Shown here one piece after another: positions 11,014-18,518 of a stretch of DNA of 64,000 bases (position 1 is its first letter; the number at the start of each line of letters is the position of its first letter). The translations under genes and the position numbers were made by a program. This DNA is from Rhodospirillum sp. (lineage in GTDB: Bacteria > Pseudomonadota > Alphaproteobacteria > Rhodospirillales > Rhodospirillaceae): NCBI GenBank assembly GCA_021741145.1, contig JAIOYK010000011.1, positions 44,412-108,411 of the forward strand, given 5' to 3'. Below the pieces are notes generated by a model. That model had not been told where the DNA came from and made no database searches. It saw only the letters and a list, made by a program, of their open reading frames with translations.

Positions 11014-11627
11014 CAGCCATGGCTGATAGCGTAAAAAGACCCCGGATCGAAAATGTCGTCGCCTGCTTAAGGGAAGGGGGGGTGGTGTTGGTACCCACGG
11101 ATACGGTCTATGGCCTAGCCGTGTCGCCGGACCACCCGGATGCGGTGGAACGCCTGTTCGCCTTGAAGCGTCGCCCCTTCCACCGAAACCTTCCGGTAAT
11201 GGTAGCCGATTTAGACGCGCTCGCGCCCCTGGGGTTGGAGCGCACGGCGGCCATGGATCGTCTGGCGGCCTCTCCCTTCGTTCCGGGGGCCCTGACCTTG
11301 GCGGTGGGTTTTTCCGGCGCCCCCCGCCCAGCTTGGTTGATGGGGCGGGACGAAGTGGCCTTCCGTATCCCGAACCACCCCTTCCTTCTGGACCTATTGC
11401 GGGTGATGGGACCGCTCCTTGTAACCAGCGCCAACGGTCATGGACTGGTGACCCCCGAACGGGTGGATAACATTCTGCCCCAGTTGTCCGGCGCGCCGGA
11501 TCTGGTGATTGATGGTGGCAAGCTGAGCGGAGATCCCTCGACCCTAGTGAATTGCCGGGTGGATCCACCCCGGGTGGAACGGGAAGGCGTGATCCCCGAA
11601 AAGACGATCCGGGAACTTTTGGCATGA
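11010..11627 (+). CDS. tsaC: L-threonylcarbamoyladenylate synthase, Sua5/YciO/YrdC family
   Basis: Makes threonylcarbamoyl-AMP from threonine, bicarbonate and ATP, the first step of t6A synthesis. 205 residues covering one YrdC domain without the extra Sua5 domain. Signatures are VLVPTDTVYGLAVSP near the N-terminus, LKRRPFHRNLPVMV (normally K-R-P...K-P-L), PGALTLAV, AFRIPNHPF and LLVTSANGHG. The basic KRR...RN pocket differs slightly from the textbook KxR..K pattern. YciO-like paralogues share this fold, but its place between tsaB and tsaD strongly favours the t6A role. It overlaps both neighbours by four bases. Confidence 0.87.
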   Translation: MTAMADSVKRPRIENVVACLREGGVVLVPTDTVYGLAVSPDHPDAVERLFALKRRPFHRNLPVMVADLDALAPLGLERTAAMDRLAASPFVPGALTLAVGFSGAPRPAWLMGRDEVAFRIPNHPFLLDLLRVMGPLLVTSANGHGLVTPERVDNILPQLSGAPDLVIDGGKLSGDPSTLVNCRVDPPRVEREGVIPEKTIRELLA

Positions 11628-12667
11628 CCGCCTTCGCTCAACACTTGGTTGATAGACACCTGGGCGGGGGATCCGATGGTGGCGTGATCCTGGGGGTGGA
11701 ATCCTCCTGTGACGATACCGCCGTGGCCCTTGTGACCGCCAAGGGGGAGGTCTTGGCCTCCCGCAAGGCGACACAGGAGGACATTCACGCGGAATTTGGC
11801 GGCGTCTATCCGGAGTTCGCCAGCCGCGCCCATGTGAAATCCATCATCCCCGCGGTCGAGGGGACCTTCAAGGATGCCGGGATTTCACCCCGGGACCTGC
11901 GGGCCATCGGTGTAACCCGGGGACCGGGGCTGGTTGGCTCTCTGTTGGTGGGAATCAACACCGCCGCGGGACTGGGATTGGTCTGGGATAAACCGGTGAT
12001 CGGCGTCAACCATTTGCGCGGCCATTTACGCAGCGCCGATCTGGAAGAGGCGCGGATCACCTATCCGGCCCTGATCTTCCTGGTTTCCGGCGGCCATACG
12101 GTGTTGGCCCATATGCGGTCCCCCACGGATATCCGGATCGTGGGGACGACCCGGGACGATTCCGTCGGCGAGGCCTACGACAAGGTGGCCCGTATGCTTG
12201 GCCTCGGCTATCCAGGCGGACCGGAGATCGACCGACGCGCCAAGGAAGGGACTCCCACTCTGCGCTTTCCCCGTCCCCTGATCCGGGAGGGGCTGGAGTT
12301 CTCCTGGTCGGGGCTGAAGGCCGCCGTGGGGCGCCACGTGGACCAGAATGGCCCGGAACCGGTGAATGATCTCGCCGCGTCCTTTGTCCGGGCGGTGCTG
12401 GATGTGGTGGAAGCGAAATGCCGCAAGGCCCTCGAGGAGTACCCCGTCACCTGTTTGGCGGTGGTGGGCGGCGTGGCGGCAAGTCCGCAGATCCGGGACT
12501 CCCTGGGAAGCCTTTGCGCCGAGAAGGGCGTGGTGCTTTGTTTGCCACCCCTGAAGTGGTCAACGGACAACGCCGCGATGATCGCCCTGGCCGCCTGGGA
12601 CTACTTAGCGCATGGCATCCTGCCGCCCCTGGTCGCCCAGGCGCGGTTGTCCATCGAGGTGTTCTGA
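11624..12667 (+). CDS. tsaD: tRNA N6-adenosine threonylcarbamoyltransferase TsaD
   Basis: Transfers the threonylcarbamoyl group to tRNA A37. 347 residues. The N-terminus has LGVESSCDDTAVALV. The metal-binding histidines are H130 and H134 and the C-terminal aspartate is D315 in TDNAAMIA. SGGHTVLA, DKVARMLGLGYPGGP and WSGLKAA are also typical. One oddity: the family motif H-x-E-G-H reads HLRGH here, with arginine 132 in place of the glutamate. ATG 11624 overlaps the tsaC stop by four bases; the longer open frame is a shadow. It completes a tsaE-tsaB-tsaC-tsaD run. Confidence 0.94.
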   Translation: MTAFAQHLVDRHLGGGSDGGVILGVESSCDDTAVALVTAKGEVLASRKATQEDIHAEFGGVYPEFASRAHVKSIIPAVEGTFKDAGISPRDLRAIGVTRGPGLVGSLLVGINTAAGLGLVWDKPVIGVNHLRGHLRSADLEEARITYPALIFLVSGGHTVLAHMRSPTDIRIVGTTRDDSVGEAYDKVARMLGLGYPGGPEIDRRAKEGTPTLRFPRPLIREGLEFSWSGLKAAVGRHVDQNGPEPVNDLAASFVRAVLDVVEAKCRKALEEYPVTCLAVVGGVAASPQIRDSLGSLCAEKGVVLCLPPLKWSTDNAAMIALAAWDYLAHGILPPLVAQARLSIEVF

Positions 12668-13039
12668 CATTGGCGTCACACAATCCGGCGTGGACTGTCG
12701 CGGAGGGTCGGATATGGGACAAATGCCTTGGGTGTCCTGTTCCGTGCACATGTTGTTTAGATGGGTCGCCCATTCGGTCAAGCCGAAGAGCTCCCTGTCT
12801 TCCGGTCTCCGTCCAGGGCGCGTGATCCGCTTCGTTGTATTCAGGAACTCTTTGATTTCCACTTGGCAGGACAGACAAGGGGTGCCGACCAGCTGTTCCA
12901 GGTCTCGGGCAACGGCATGGGCTTTTTCTATTTCATGCCCAAAGTCAGACGCCGTTGGCGAATGGTCCGCGGTGGAACAGACTTCCACCATGCGGGATAG
13001 TAGACATTGAACCGGACACGCTTGGGTTTTTATGCCCAT
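12605..13039 (-). CDS. Hypothetical Cys-rich protein, convergent with tsaD
   Basis: I do not recognise this 144-residue product. The ATG at 13039 is preceded by AAGGGAGGCGAAGTC, a convincing ribosome binding site, and codon choice looks coding. It is rich in cysteine (for example CPVQC near the N-terminus and CLSC in the middle) and in charged residues, with a likely helical segment DFGHEIEKAHAVARDLEQL. There is no signal peptide or membrane helix. Its last 63 bases overlap the 3' end of tsaD on the other strand. It lies downstream of the molybdenum-linked minus-strand genes but about 300 bases away, behind its own possible promoter. Confidence 0.55.
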   Translation of the reverse strand: MGIKTQACPVQCLLSRMVEVCSTADHSPTASDFGHEIEKAHAVARDLEQLVGTPCLSCQVEIKEFLNTTKRITRPGRRPEDRELFGLTEWATHLNNMCTEQDTQGICPISDPPRQSTPDCVTPMSEHLDGQPRLGDQGRQDAMR

Positions 13040-13198
13040 GACTTCGCCTCCCTTTTTGCCAGCAATTTATCCCTTTCTGGGAAGGGCTCTGGACCGTGCC
13101 AGGGATGGACGAAGGTGTACAGTCAATCCGTCCAATCCGGGCAGGACACCCTTCCCCGCTCGGCTCGCGAGGGACTTGATAACTGACTAACACCCTTT

Positions 13199-13227
13199 CT
13201 TATTAACAGTTCCATGAAATTCGTCAA
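13199..13227 (-). promoter_or_regulatory. Possible sigma-70-type promoter for the Cys-rich gene
   Basis: On the minus strand TTGACG (13222-13227) is followed after 17 bases by AATAAG (13199-13204), a fair -35/-10 pair in an A+T-rich stretch about 160 bases before the start codon. The rest of the 300-base gap up to 13338 shows no gene. Confidence 0.35.
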
Positions 13228-13338
13228 TTTCTCCATTTTGTTAAAATTCTCTTAAATTACTTTATGTTAGATTGGCGCGTGTCGCGCATTTGGCCGTAAC
13301 CGAGCGGTAAATAAGTAGTCGATTGAAACGGCTGCACT

Positions 13339-13716
13339 TTAAAGTTCCTGTGGATTGTCGATCGCCCGTTGACGGGCTTCCCTCTCGCGGTGGCGCAGCC
13401 ACCGGCTACCCTGTCCTCGCAGTCTGGCGACCAGCCCGTCGAGCGCTTCGGCGATGGGACGTTCCCGGTGAGAAAGAAGGACATCGCACTCGAGTCGTCT
13501 CAACAGGGCGGAGGTGATGGCGTCCGTCTGTTCGGCGAAAACAAATTGGCACGTCCCCAGCAGACGCAGATGGGCCTCCGTATCATTCGGGTCCATCTCC
13601 GGAGCTTGGATCAGATGAGAGCCTTCCTCGGAGATTTCATGTATCACCAGACGGGGTGCGGACAAAGGGGGGGCGTTCACATGGGCAAGGTCGGTGGTGG
13701 CGAAAGCAACACGCAT
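13339..13716 (-). CDS. NifX/NafY-type cofactor-binding domain protein
   Basis: 125 residues. The start MRVAFATTD and the overall pattern (a short beta strand, H-x-E-I-S, then a central LLGTCQFVFAEQ and a C-terminal DVLLSHRERPIAEALDGLVARL) fit the dinitrogenase iron-molybdenum cofactor biosynthesis fold shared by NifX, NafY and the NifB tail. The family binds Fe-Mo or other metal clusters. The match is by pattern only and the usual HFG-type motif is absent. GGGAGGA upstream of ATG 13716 is a good ribosome binding site. It follows modE and mop on the same strand, which points to molybdenum physiology. No nif structural genes are in the window. Confidence 0.65.
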   Translation of the reverse strand: MRVAFATTDLAHVNAPPLSAPRLVIHEISEEGSHLIQAPEMDPNDTEAHLRLLGTCQFVFAEQTDAITSALLRRLECDVLLSHRERPIAEALDGLVARLRGQGSRWLRHREREARQRAIDNPQEL

Positions 13717-13821
13717 GGGTGGGGTCCTCCCGAGGGCTAAAGGATGGCCGAGGGTTTGAGTCGGCGAAGGCGGAGGGCGGCCCCCGGGGGGAGGGAAACG
13801 ACAGGGGTCGCCGGAATATCC

Positions 13822-14025
13822 CTATTTTCCGACCATCACATCCGAGGATTTGATGAGGACGGTGACCGAGTCTCCGACCTTCAGGTCCAGATCCTTCACC
13901 GCTTCGTCGGTGATGGAGGACGTAACGGTCTGTCCCCCAACATCGATTTTTACCGAGGCGTTCACCGGTCCTTCGATCACGGCTTTGACGGTTCCGGTGA
14001 GTTGGTTGCGAGTGCTCAGCTTCAT
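13822..14025 (-). CDS. mop: Molbindin, single TOBE-domain molybdate-binding protein
   Basis: 67 residues, one TOBE/Mop domain. The sequence starts MKLSTRNQLTGTVKAV and continues with VNASVKIDVGGQTVTSSIT and the LKVGDSVTVLIKSSDVMVG tail, all typical. Molbindins assemble as hexamers and store or buffer molybdate and tungstate in the cytosol. AAGGGACGATCACT precedes the ATG. It lies between a ModE that lacks its own TOBE domains and a NifX-like gene, so metal sensing or storage may be provided in trans. Confidence 0.93.
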   Translation of the reverse strand: MKLSTRNQLTGTVKAVIEGPVNASVKIDVGGQTVTSSITDEAVKDLDLKVGDSVTVLIKSSDVMVGK

Positions 14026-14111
14026 AGTGATCGTCCCTTATTTTACGGTCCGCCACTTTCAACGGGACCGTCGCGACAGAGATAGTAGTCTTATGCGAAT
14101 GCGGACTGCTG

Positions 14112-14129
14112 CAAAAATATGCATAACGA
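14112..14129 (-). promoter_or_regulatory. Possible ModE-like half site upstream of mop
   Basis: The minus strand reads TCGTTATGCATATTTTTGC about 90 bases before mop. The TCGTTATG half and the palindromic TATGCATA core resemble one arm of ModE operators (TCGTTATAT type). The second arm is poor, so this is suggestive only. A 6-bp hairpin (CCTCGC/GCGAGG, 14131-14149) lies next to it. Confidence 0.25.
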
Positions 14130-14214
14130 ACCTCGCCGAAAATGCGAGGTCTGTCAATCGCTGTGTTGTGTTCAGGGATGCATAGGTGAGGGGTGGGTCC
14201 GACTCTTGGGAGGG

Positions 14215-14643
14215 TTACCCGGTGTCACCATCTTCTTCCGCGTCCTTTTCCTCGATGAAGCGGCATTCGGGGGCGTCCGGATCACCTTTGGGGGCGCTTT
14301 CGTTGGACAGGGATTGCAGCAGGGCGATTTCGTCTCCGGCGGCATTCAAGGTCTTGCGTTCCAGTTCCCGGTACGTTGTTAGGACGGTTTCGCCCATTTC
14401 AGTCAACCGTGCCCCCCCTCCCTTAGCTCCGCCGAAGGAGGTGGCGACCAGGGGGCTTTGGAAGGCTCGGTTCAATTCGTCGAGCATGGCCCAGGCCTTG
14501 CGGTAGGACAGGCCGTTGGTTCGCGCCGCCGCCGAAATGGAGCCCGTTTCCTTCAGGGTTTCCAATAAGTCGGCTTTCCCGGGGCCAAGAATGGCGAAAC
14601 CGCAGAGCTTCAAACGCAGGCGCAAACGTCCATGCGACGGCAT
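14215..14643 (-). CDS. modE: ModE-type molybdenum-responsive regulator, DNA-binding domain only
   Basis: 142 residues from ATG 14643, preceded by GAGAAAGGGAATGGGACA; an upstream in-frame ATG 36 bases earlier is less well placed. The LysR-like winged helix of ModE is clear: LGPGKADLLETLKETGSISAAAR, then SYRKAWAMLDELNRAF and VATSFGGAKGGGARLTEMG. The C-terminal molybdate-binding di-TOBE domain of classic ModE is missing; only about 60 acidic residues follow. Such short forms occur in the family and may sense metal through a separate molbindin, encoded here just downstream. Regulates molybdate uptake or molybdoenzyme genes in relatives. Confidence 0.88.
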   Translation of the reverse strand: MPSHGRLRLRLKLCGFAILGPGKADLLETLKETGSISAAARTNGLSYRKAWAMLDELNRAFQSPLVATSFGGAKGGGARLTEMGETVLTTYRELERKTLNAAGDEIALLQSLSNESAPKGDPDAPECRFIEEKDAEEDGDTG

Positions 14644-14697
14644 TGTCCCATTCCCTTTCTCAATTTCCGTTCCGTCCAACCCTCATTCCGGTGGGCA

Positions 14698-16086
14698 CTA
14701 CCCTTGGAACACGCCCCTCAGGCTGGCGTCGAGAAGTTCCGTGGACGCCAGGATCTTATCGATCTCTCCTCCCTTCACGGACCCCCGTTTTTTCATGGAT
14801 TGGATGGTCTCCACCAGACCGGAAATGGCTTTGACACCTTTTTCCTGCTGGAAGGGTCCCTCGAAGAAGGGGCGACCGTACCCTTTCTTGTTCCATAGGC
14901 CGTCGAGGATCAACAGGGCCTCTCCAAAGGAAAGGTCGACATTCTCGTCGTCGGTATCGCCACGCATGACCGGATTGTCTTCGGTCATGCGCAGGGCTTT
15001 CACCATATCGGCCAAGGTGATGTATTCCATGTAGCGCGAGGTCAGCTTGGCCACATGCTGGTATCTGGCGGCCCTTTCCGCTCCCTTGAAGAAGCGGGTG
15101 GTTGAACAAGCCCGCCCGATAGCGTCCACCAGTTCGGTCGGCCGTTCCAAGAGTTCCTCGAAATGCTTGCCGAGAACATGGCGGACCACGGCGATATCGG
15201 TTTCGAAACGCCGTCCCTTCAACCGTTGCTTGCCCTGCTTGGTCCGGGTCGCGTTCATCCGATCGGTGACATCGCGGATTTCCCAGGATCCGATGGCGCG
15301 GATGGTCGAGGCGCTTTTGACTGTTACGATATAAGGACCCAGGTCCCGGAATTGCTCCACGACCCGAAAGGAGTCGGCGATGGCATTCACGTAGTCCGGT
15401 TCCCATTCTGTGACTTCGATGAACTCCTTGCCCATGGCTTGGCGGAGGGCATGCAGGGCATGGGGTCTGAGGTGGGAGAAGGCCTTTAGGTGCTCCAACT
15501 CCATGCCGAAGATGATTTCCTCGAACCGATTGCCAAAGGCCTCGCGAAGTAGGTCCAGGCGCAGGGCGTCGAATTCGGCGATGATGCGCAGCTTGGGCAA
15601 GTCCTTCAAGCCGCCAAGGGCGTCACCCACTTTTTCCAGGGCGAGCTCATTGCCCGCGAACATATGCTCCGCGGCGATAGCCACCAGGGCTTCCTCCACA
15701 TCGTCCATGGACATCCCGCAGCAGGCTGTTTCCAAGCCGTTCTTGCCATGGGCGATGGGATTGCCGTCCAAATCCCGCAGAATCACCAATCCGGCTTTCC
15801 AGGCGGCCTGGAAGACGGACCAGCCCCGTTCGGTCCGGTCGGGGTCCGACAGGGCTTCATCCACCGACACGGTCTGGAGGAGATGGGATTCTCGTGGCAT
15901 CACCAGGGATTCGATGGTCTGGATGCGCGGGTAGAGGCGGTGGATGGCCCTATTCAGTCGTCGACGGGTGGACCGGGGCCCTAGGGCGGCAAGGCCTCGG
16001 CCCATGCCCTGAAGGAAAGAGGGCAGGGCCGCGACGATCTCTCCATCCCCCAATTTCTCGCCAATCACCGTCATCCGTGTCGTCAT
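14698..16086 (-). CDS. Hypothetical protein, 462 residues
   Basis: I do not recognise a family. The protein looks soluble, with no signal peptide or membrane helix. It is predominantly charged and probably helical, with segments such as LPSFLQGMGRGLAAL, TSRYMEYITLADMVKAL and WNKKGYGRPFFEGPFQQEKG. Two cysteines sit together in ETACCGMSMDDVEEAL. The start is uncertain between ATG 16086 and ATG 16074; neither has a strong ribosome binding site. It ends 55 bases before modE on the same strand, so it may be cotranscribed with modE-mop-nifX-like. Its 5' side faces the leucine operon across a 380-base divergent region. Confidence 0.8.
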   Translation of the reverse strand: MTTRMTVIGEKLGDGEIVAALPSFLQGMGRGLAALGPRSTRRRLNRAIHRLYPRIQTIESLVMPRESHLLQTVSVDEALSDPDRTERGWSVFQAAWKAGLVILRDLDGNPIAHGKNGLETACCGMSMDDVEEALVAIAAEHMFAGNELALEKVGDALGGLKDLPKLRIIAEFDALRLDLLREAFGNRFEEIIFGMELEHLKAFSHLRPHALHALRQAMGKEFIEVTEWEPDYVNAIADSFRVVEQFRDLGPYIVTVKSASTIRAIGSWEIRDVTDRMNATRTKQGKQRLKGRRFETDIAVVRHVLGKHFEELLERPTELVDAIGRACSTTRFFKGAERAARYQHVAKLTSRYMEYITLADMVKALRMTEDNPVMRGDTDDENVDLSFGEALLILDGLWNKKGYGRPFFEGPFQQEKGVKAISGLVETIQSMKKRGSVKGGEIDKILASTELLDASLRGVFQG

Positions 16087-16465
16087 GGGGCCTAACGTCT
16101 TTCCAATTCTGATCCGTTTGATTTCGCCTCGATTGGCTCGAATGCCCTCAAAATACCCCCTTTTCTCTGGGGGAGGCGATAGGGAATCCCGCGCCTTCCG
16201 GTCGATCCTCCCCGCGAACCCGATAAGTTGACGTTTACGTAAACGTTATTTATTGACGTTAACGTAAACGGCAGATAAGGTAACATTGTTCGCAAGGGAG
16301 GAGCGGACAAGTCACTCGCGATGAAAGCGCTCCGAAAAGGGGTGGCGGTGGCTTGTCCTTTTTTCCGAGCTTCGCCAAATAGGTTCCATCAAAAAGCCTC
16401 GCTTGGATGAATCCCGAGGGGAAAATCGGGAACGGGCTGGGGTCAAGACGTCCAGGGAGGTTTCC
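16087..16465. other. Divergent intergenic region upstream of the leucine operon
   Basis: 379 bases with no gene. It separates the 462-residue minus-strand protein from the leucine operon and contains two LiuR-like palindromes (16228-16270). The rest shows nothing I can name; the stretch 16300-16450 could be a leader, with an in-frame but poorly initiated extension of the first operon gene from 16403. Confidence 0.6.
16228..16270 (+). promoter_or_regulatory. Tandem LiuR-like palindromes and promoter of the leucine catabolic operon
   Basis: Two related sites lie 25 bases apart. ACGTTTACGTAAACGT (16231-16246) is a perfect 16-base palindrome; TTGACGTTAACGTAAACG (16253-16270) is the second. Each begins with TTGACG, a good -35 hexamer, and the second is followed after 17 bases by TAAGGT. 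The MerR-family regulator LiuR of branched-chain amino acid genes in Proteobacteria is known to bind ACGT-rich palindromes of this kind inside promoters. The regulator gene itself is not in the window. Confidence 0.65.
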
Positions 16466-17632
16466 GTGTTCGATTATCCGTCGTTGAATTTCGACCTCGG
16501 CGAGACCGCCGAGATGCTGCGCGACAGCGTGCGTTCCTTCGCCGAGGCCGAGATCGCTCCCCGGGCCGCGGATATTGATCGGGACAATGACTTTCCCGCC
16601 GATCTCTGGCGCAAGATGGGCGACATGGGCCTGTTGGGCGTGACGGTGGAGGAGGAATTCGGGGGCTCGGCCATGGGCTACTTGGAGCACACCATCGCCA
16701 TGCAGGAGATCAGCCGCGCTTCGGCCAGCGTGGGGCTCAGCTACGGCGCGCACTCCAACCTTTGCGTCAACCAGATCCGCCGCAATGGCACCGATGCGCA
16801 GAAGCGCGAATATCTGCCCAAACTGGTCACCGGCGAGCATGTGGGCGCGTTGGCCATGAGTGAGCCAGGCTCCGGCTCCGATGTGGTGTCCATGCGCACC
16901 CGTGCCGAGAAGAAGGGCGACCGCTATATCCTCAACGGCAACAAGATGTGGATCACCAATGGCCCCAATGCCGATGTGATGGTGATCTACGCCAAGACTT
17001 CACCCGAGGCGGGATCCAGGGGGATCACCACCTTCCTGGTGGAAAAGGGCTTCAAGGGGTTCTCCACGGCGCAGAAGCTGGACAAGCTGGGCATGCGCGG
17101 CTCCAATACCTGCGAGTTGGTTTTCGAGGATTGCGAGGTCCCCGAGGAAAACGTGTTGGGCAAGGTGGACGGCGGCGTCCGGGTGTTGATGAGTGGCCTG
17201 GACTATGAACGTCTGGTCCTCTCCGGTGGCCCGCTCGGCATCATGGATGCCTGCATGGACGTGGTCCTGCCCTATGTCCACGAGCGCAGCCAGTTCGGCC
17301 AACCCATCGGCTCCTTCCAGCTGATGCAGGGCAAGCTGGCGGACATGTATTCCACCATGAACGCTTGCAAGGCCTATGTTTACGCCGTGGCCAAGGCTTG
17401 CGACCGGGGGGAAACCACCCGCAAGGACGCCGCGGGCGCGATCCTCTATTCCGCGGAAAAGGCCACTTGGATGGCGTTGGAGGCCATTCAGTGCCTTGGC
17501 GGCAATGGCTATATCAACGAGTATCCCACGGGGCGGCTGCTGCGCGACGCCAAGCTCTATGAGATTGGCGCGGGCACCAGCGAAATTCGCCGGATGCTCA
17601 TTGGCCGTGAACTGTTTGGCGAGACGGCCTGA
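16466..17632 (+). CDS. ivd: Isovaleryl-CoA dehydrogenase
   Basis: FAD enzyme that oxidises isovaleryl-CoA to 3-methylcrotonyl-CoA in leucine breakdown. 388 residues from GTG 16466, which follows GGGAGG; the frame is open to 16403 but without a good start. The catalytic base of the IVD subgroup is visible as E248 in [13 protein letters not shown], while the position used by other acyl-CoA dehydrogenases reads GAGTSEIRR instead of EGTS. That swap distinguishes isovaleryl-CoA dehydrogenases. It is the first gene of the operon and lies directly behind the tandem palindromes. Confidence 0.95.
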   Translation: MFDYPSLNFDLGETAEMLRDSVRSFAEAEIAPRAADIDRDNDFPADLWRKMGDMGLLGVTVEEEFGGSAMGYLEHTIAMQEISRASASVGLSYGAHSNLCVNQIRRNGTDAQKREYLPKLVTGEHVGALAMSEPGSGSDVVSMRTRAEKKGDRYILNGNKMWITNGPNADVMVIYAKTSPEAGSRGITTFLVEKGFKGFSTAQKLDKLGMRGSNTCELVFEDCEVPEENVLGKVDGGVRVLMSGLDYERLVLSGGPLGIMDACMDVVLPYVHERSQFGQPIGSFQLMQGKLADMYSTMNACKAYVYAVAKACDRGETTRKDAAGAILYSAEKATWMALEAIQCLGGNGYINEYPTGRLLRDAKLYEIGAGTSEIRRMLIGRELFGETA

Positions 17633-17673
17633 CGCCCGGCGAACCCATTCCGATCAAGGAGAGAGGTTCCACA

Positions 17674-18480
17674 GTGTCATCCGTTCCGGTTCTTTCGTCC
17701 CCCGACCTCTTCGGCGCGCGGCGCGCCCTTGATGGGCTCGCCGCCGAGAAAGGGGTGCGTCCGGTCCATGCCGTGCTCACCGGTCCCCTGGCCTGGGGAC
17801 TCCCCTTCGAGGACAAGACTGGGACCGAGCCCCTGGTTTGCGCGGGTCTGTTCACCCATCCGATTCCGGCCTACCTGGGATTGGCCGAGCCCGCCGATCT
17901 CCTGCGCGGCGCGGGAGAGGGGGACCGGCCACCGGTTCTCCTCTGGGATGCCCGGAAAGCCTTGCGCCTGTTCCTGCGATCCAACGCGACCGTCTGGGAA
18001 TGGATCTCCGCCAGCCAGGTGGTCGAGGAGGGTGGGGCGCCCATCGCCGAATTGCGAGCGCTGGCGGTCGAGGGATTCTCCCGGGTGACCTTGCTCGGCC
18101 ACTACCTGGGCTTGGCGAAGGCCGCCATGAACGCATACTTCCAGGACACGCCCCAGGACGCGGCCCGGATCAAATACATGCATACGGTTCGGGCCTTGAT
18201 GGCGGTGGATTGGATCTTGACCCGGAACGAACCGCCGCCGGTCGATTGGGCGACCCTTCGGGCCGGGACGGGCCTGCCGGGCGAGGCCGGGGGGGTTCTC
18301 GACGCCTTGGCCTTGGCTCCCCTGGAGAAGCGCCGCCATCCGGCGGTGGATGCCTGGATCGATACCGTCTTCCAGGCCGCCCGGGACAAGGGGGAGGGGC
18401 TGTCCGACAGCCATCCCTCCGCCGACCGGGTGGATCCCTTGCTGCGGGTGCTTCTTGGACCCGCCGCGACACAGTCTTGA
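17674..18480 (+). CDS. Degenerate YcgL/RlaP-type nucleotidyltransferase-fold protein
   Basis: 268 residues, GTG start behind AAGGAGAGAGG. The middle and C-terminal parts match the YcgL/RlaP nucleotidyltransferase family pattern: WDARKALRLFLRSNATVWEW, then HYLGLAKAAMNAYF and IKYMHTVRALMAVDWIL. The N-terminal catalytic signature, normally GSRAWG followed by a D-x-D pair (SDYDVRF), reads LTGPLAWGLPFEDKTGTEP, so the serine and the metal-binding aspartates appear lost. It therefore probably does not transfer nucleotides. Its place as second gene of the leucine operon is unexpected for this family. Function unknown; family assignment is from memory of the pattern. Confidence 0.7.
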   Translation: MSSVPVLSSPDLFGARRALDGLAAEKGVRPVHAVLTGPLAWGLPFEDKTGTEPLVCAGLFTHPIPAYLGLAEPADLLRGAGEGDRPPVLLWDARKALRLFLRSNATVWEWISASQVVEEGGAPIAELRALAVEGFSRVTLLGHYLGLAKAAMNAYFQDTPQDAARIKYMHTVRALMAVDWILTRNEPPPVDWATLRAGTGLPGEAGGVLDALALAPLEKRRHPAVDAWIDTVFQAARDKGEGLSDSHPSADRVDPLLRVLLGPAATQS

Positions 18481-18518
18481 CCGGGACCCCAGGGTCCATC
18501 GCGGAGAGGAAATGAGCC

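Noticed and set aside
12612..13010. Plus-strand frame opposite the Cys-rich gene
   Set aside because: The minus-strand frame has a good ribosome binding site and better codon choice; the plus frame starts inside tsaD without one.
13339..13716. Evidence for nitrogen fixation from the NifX-like gene
   Set aside because: A single NifX-type domain without nifHDK, nifB or nifEN in the window says nothing certain about nitrogen fixation.
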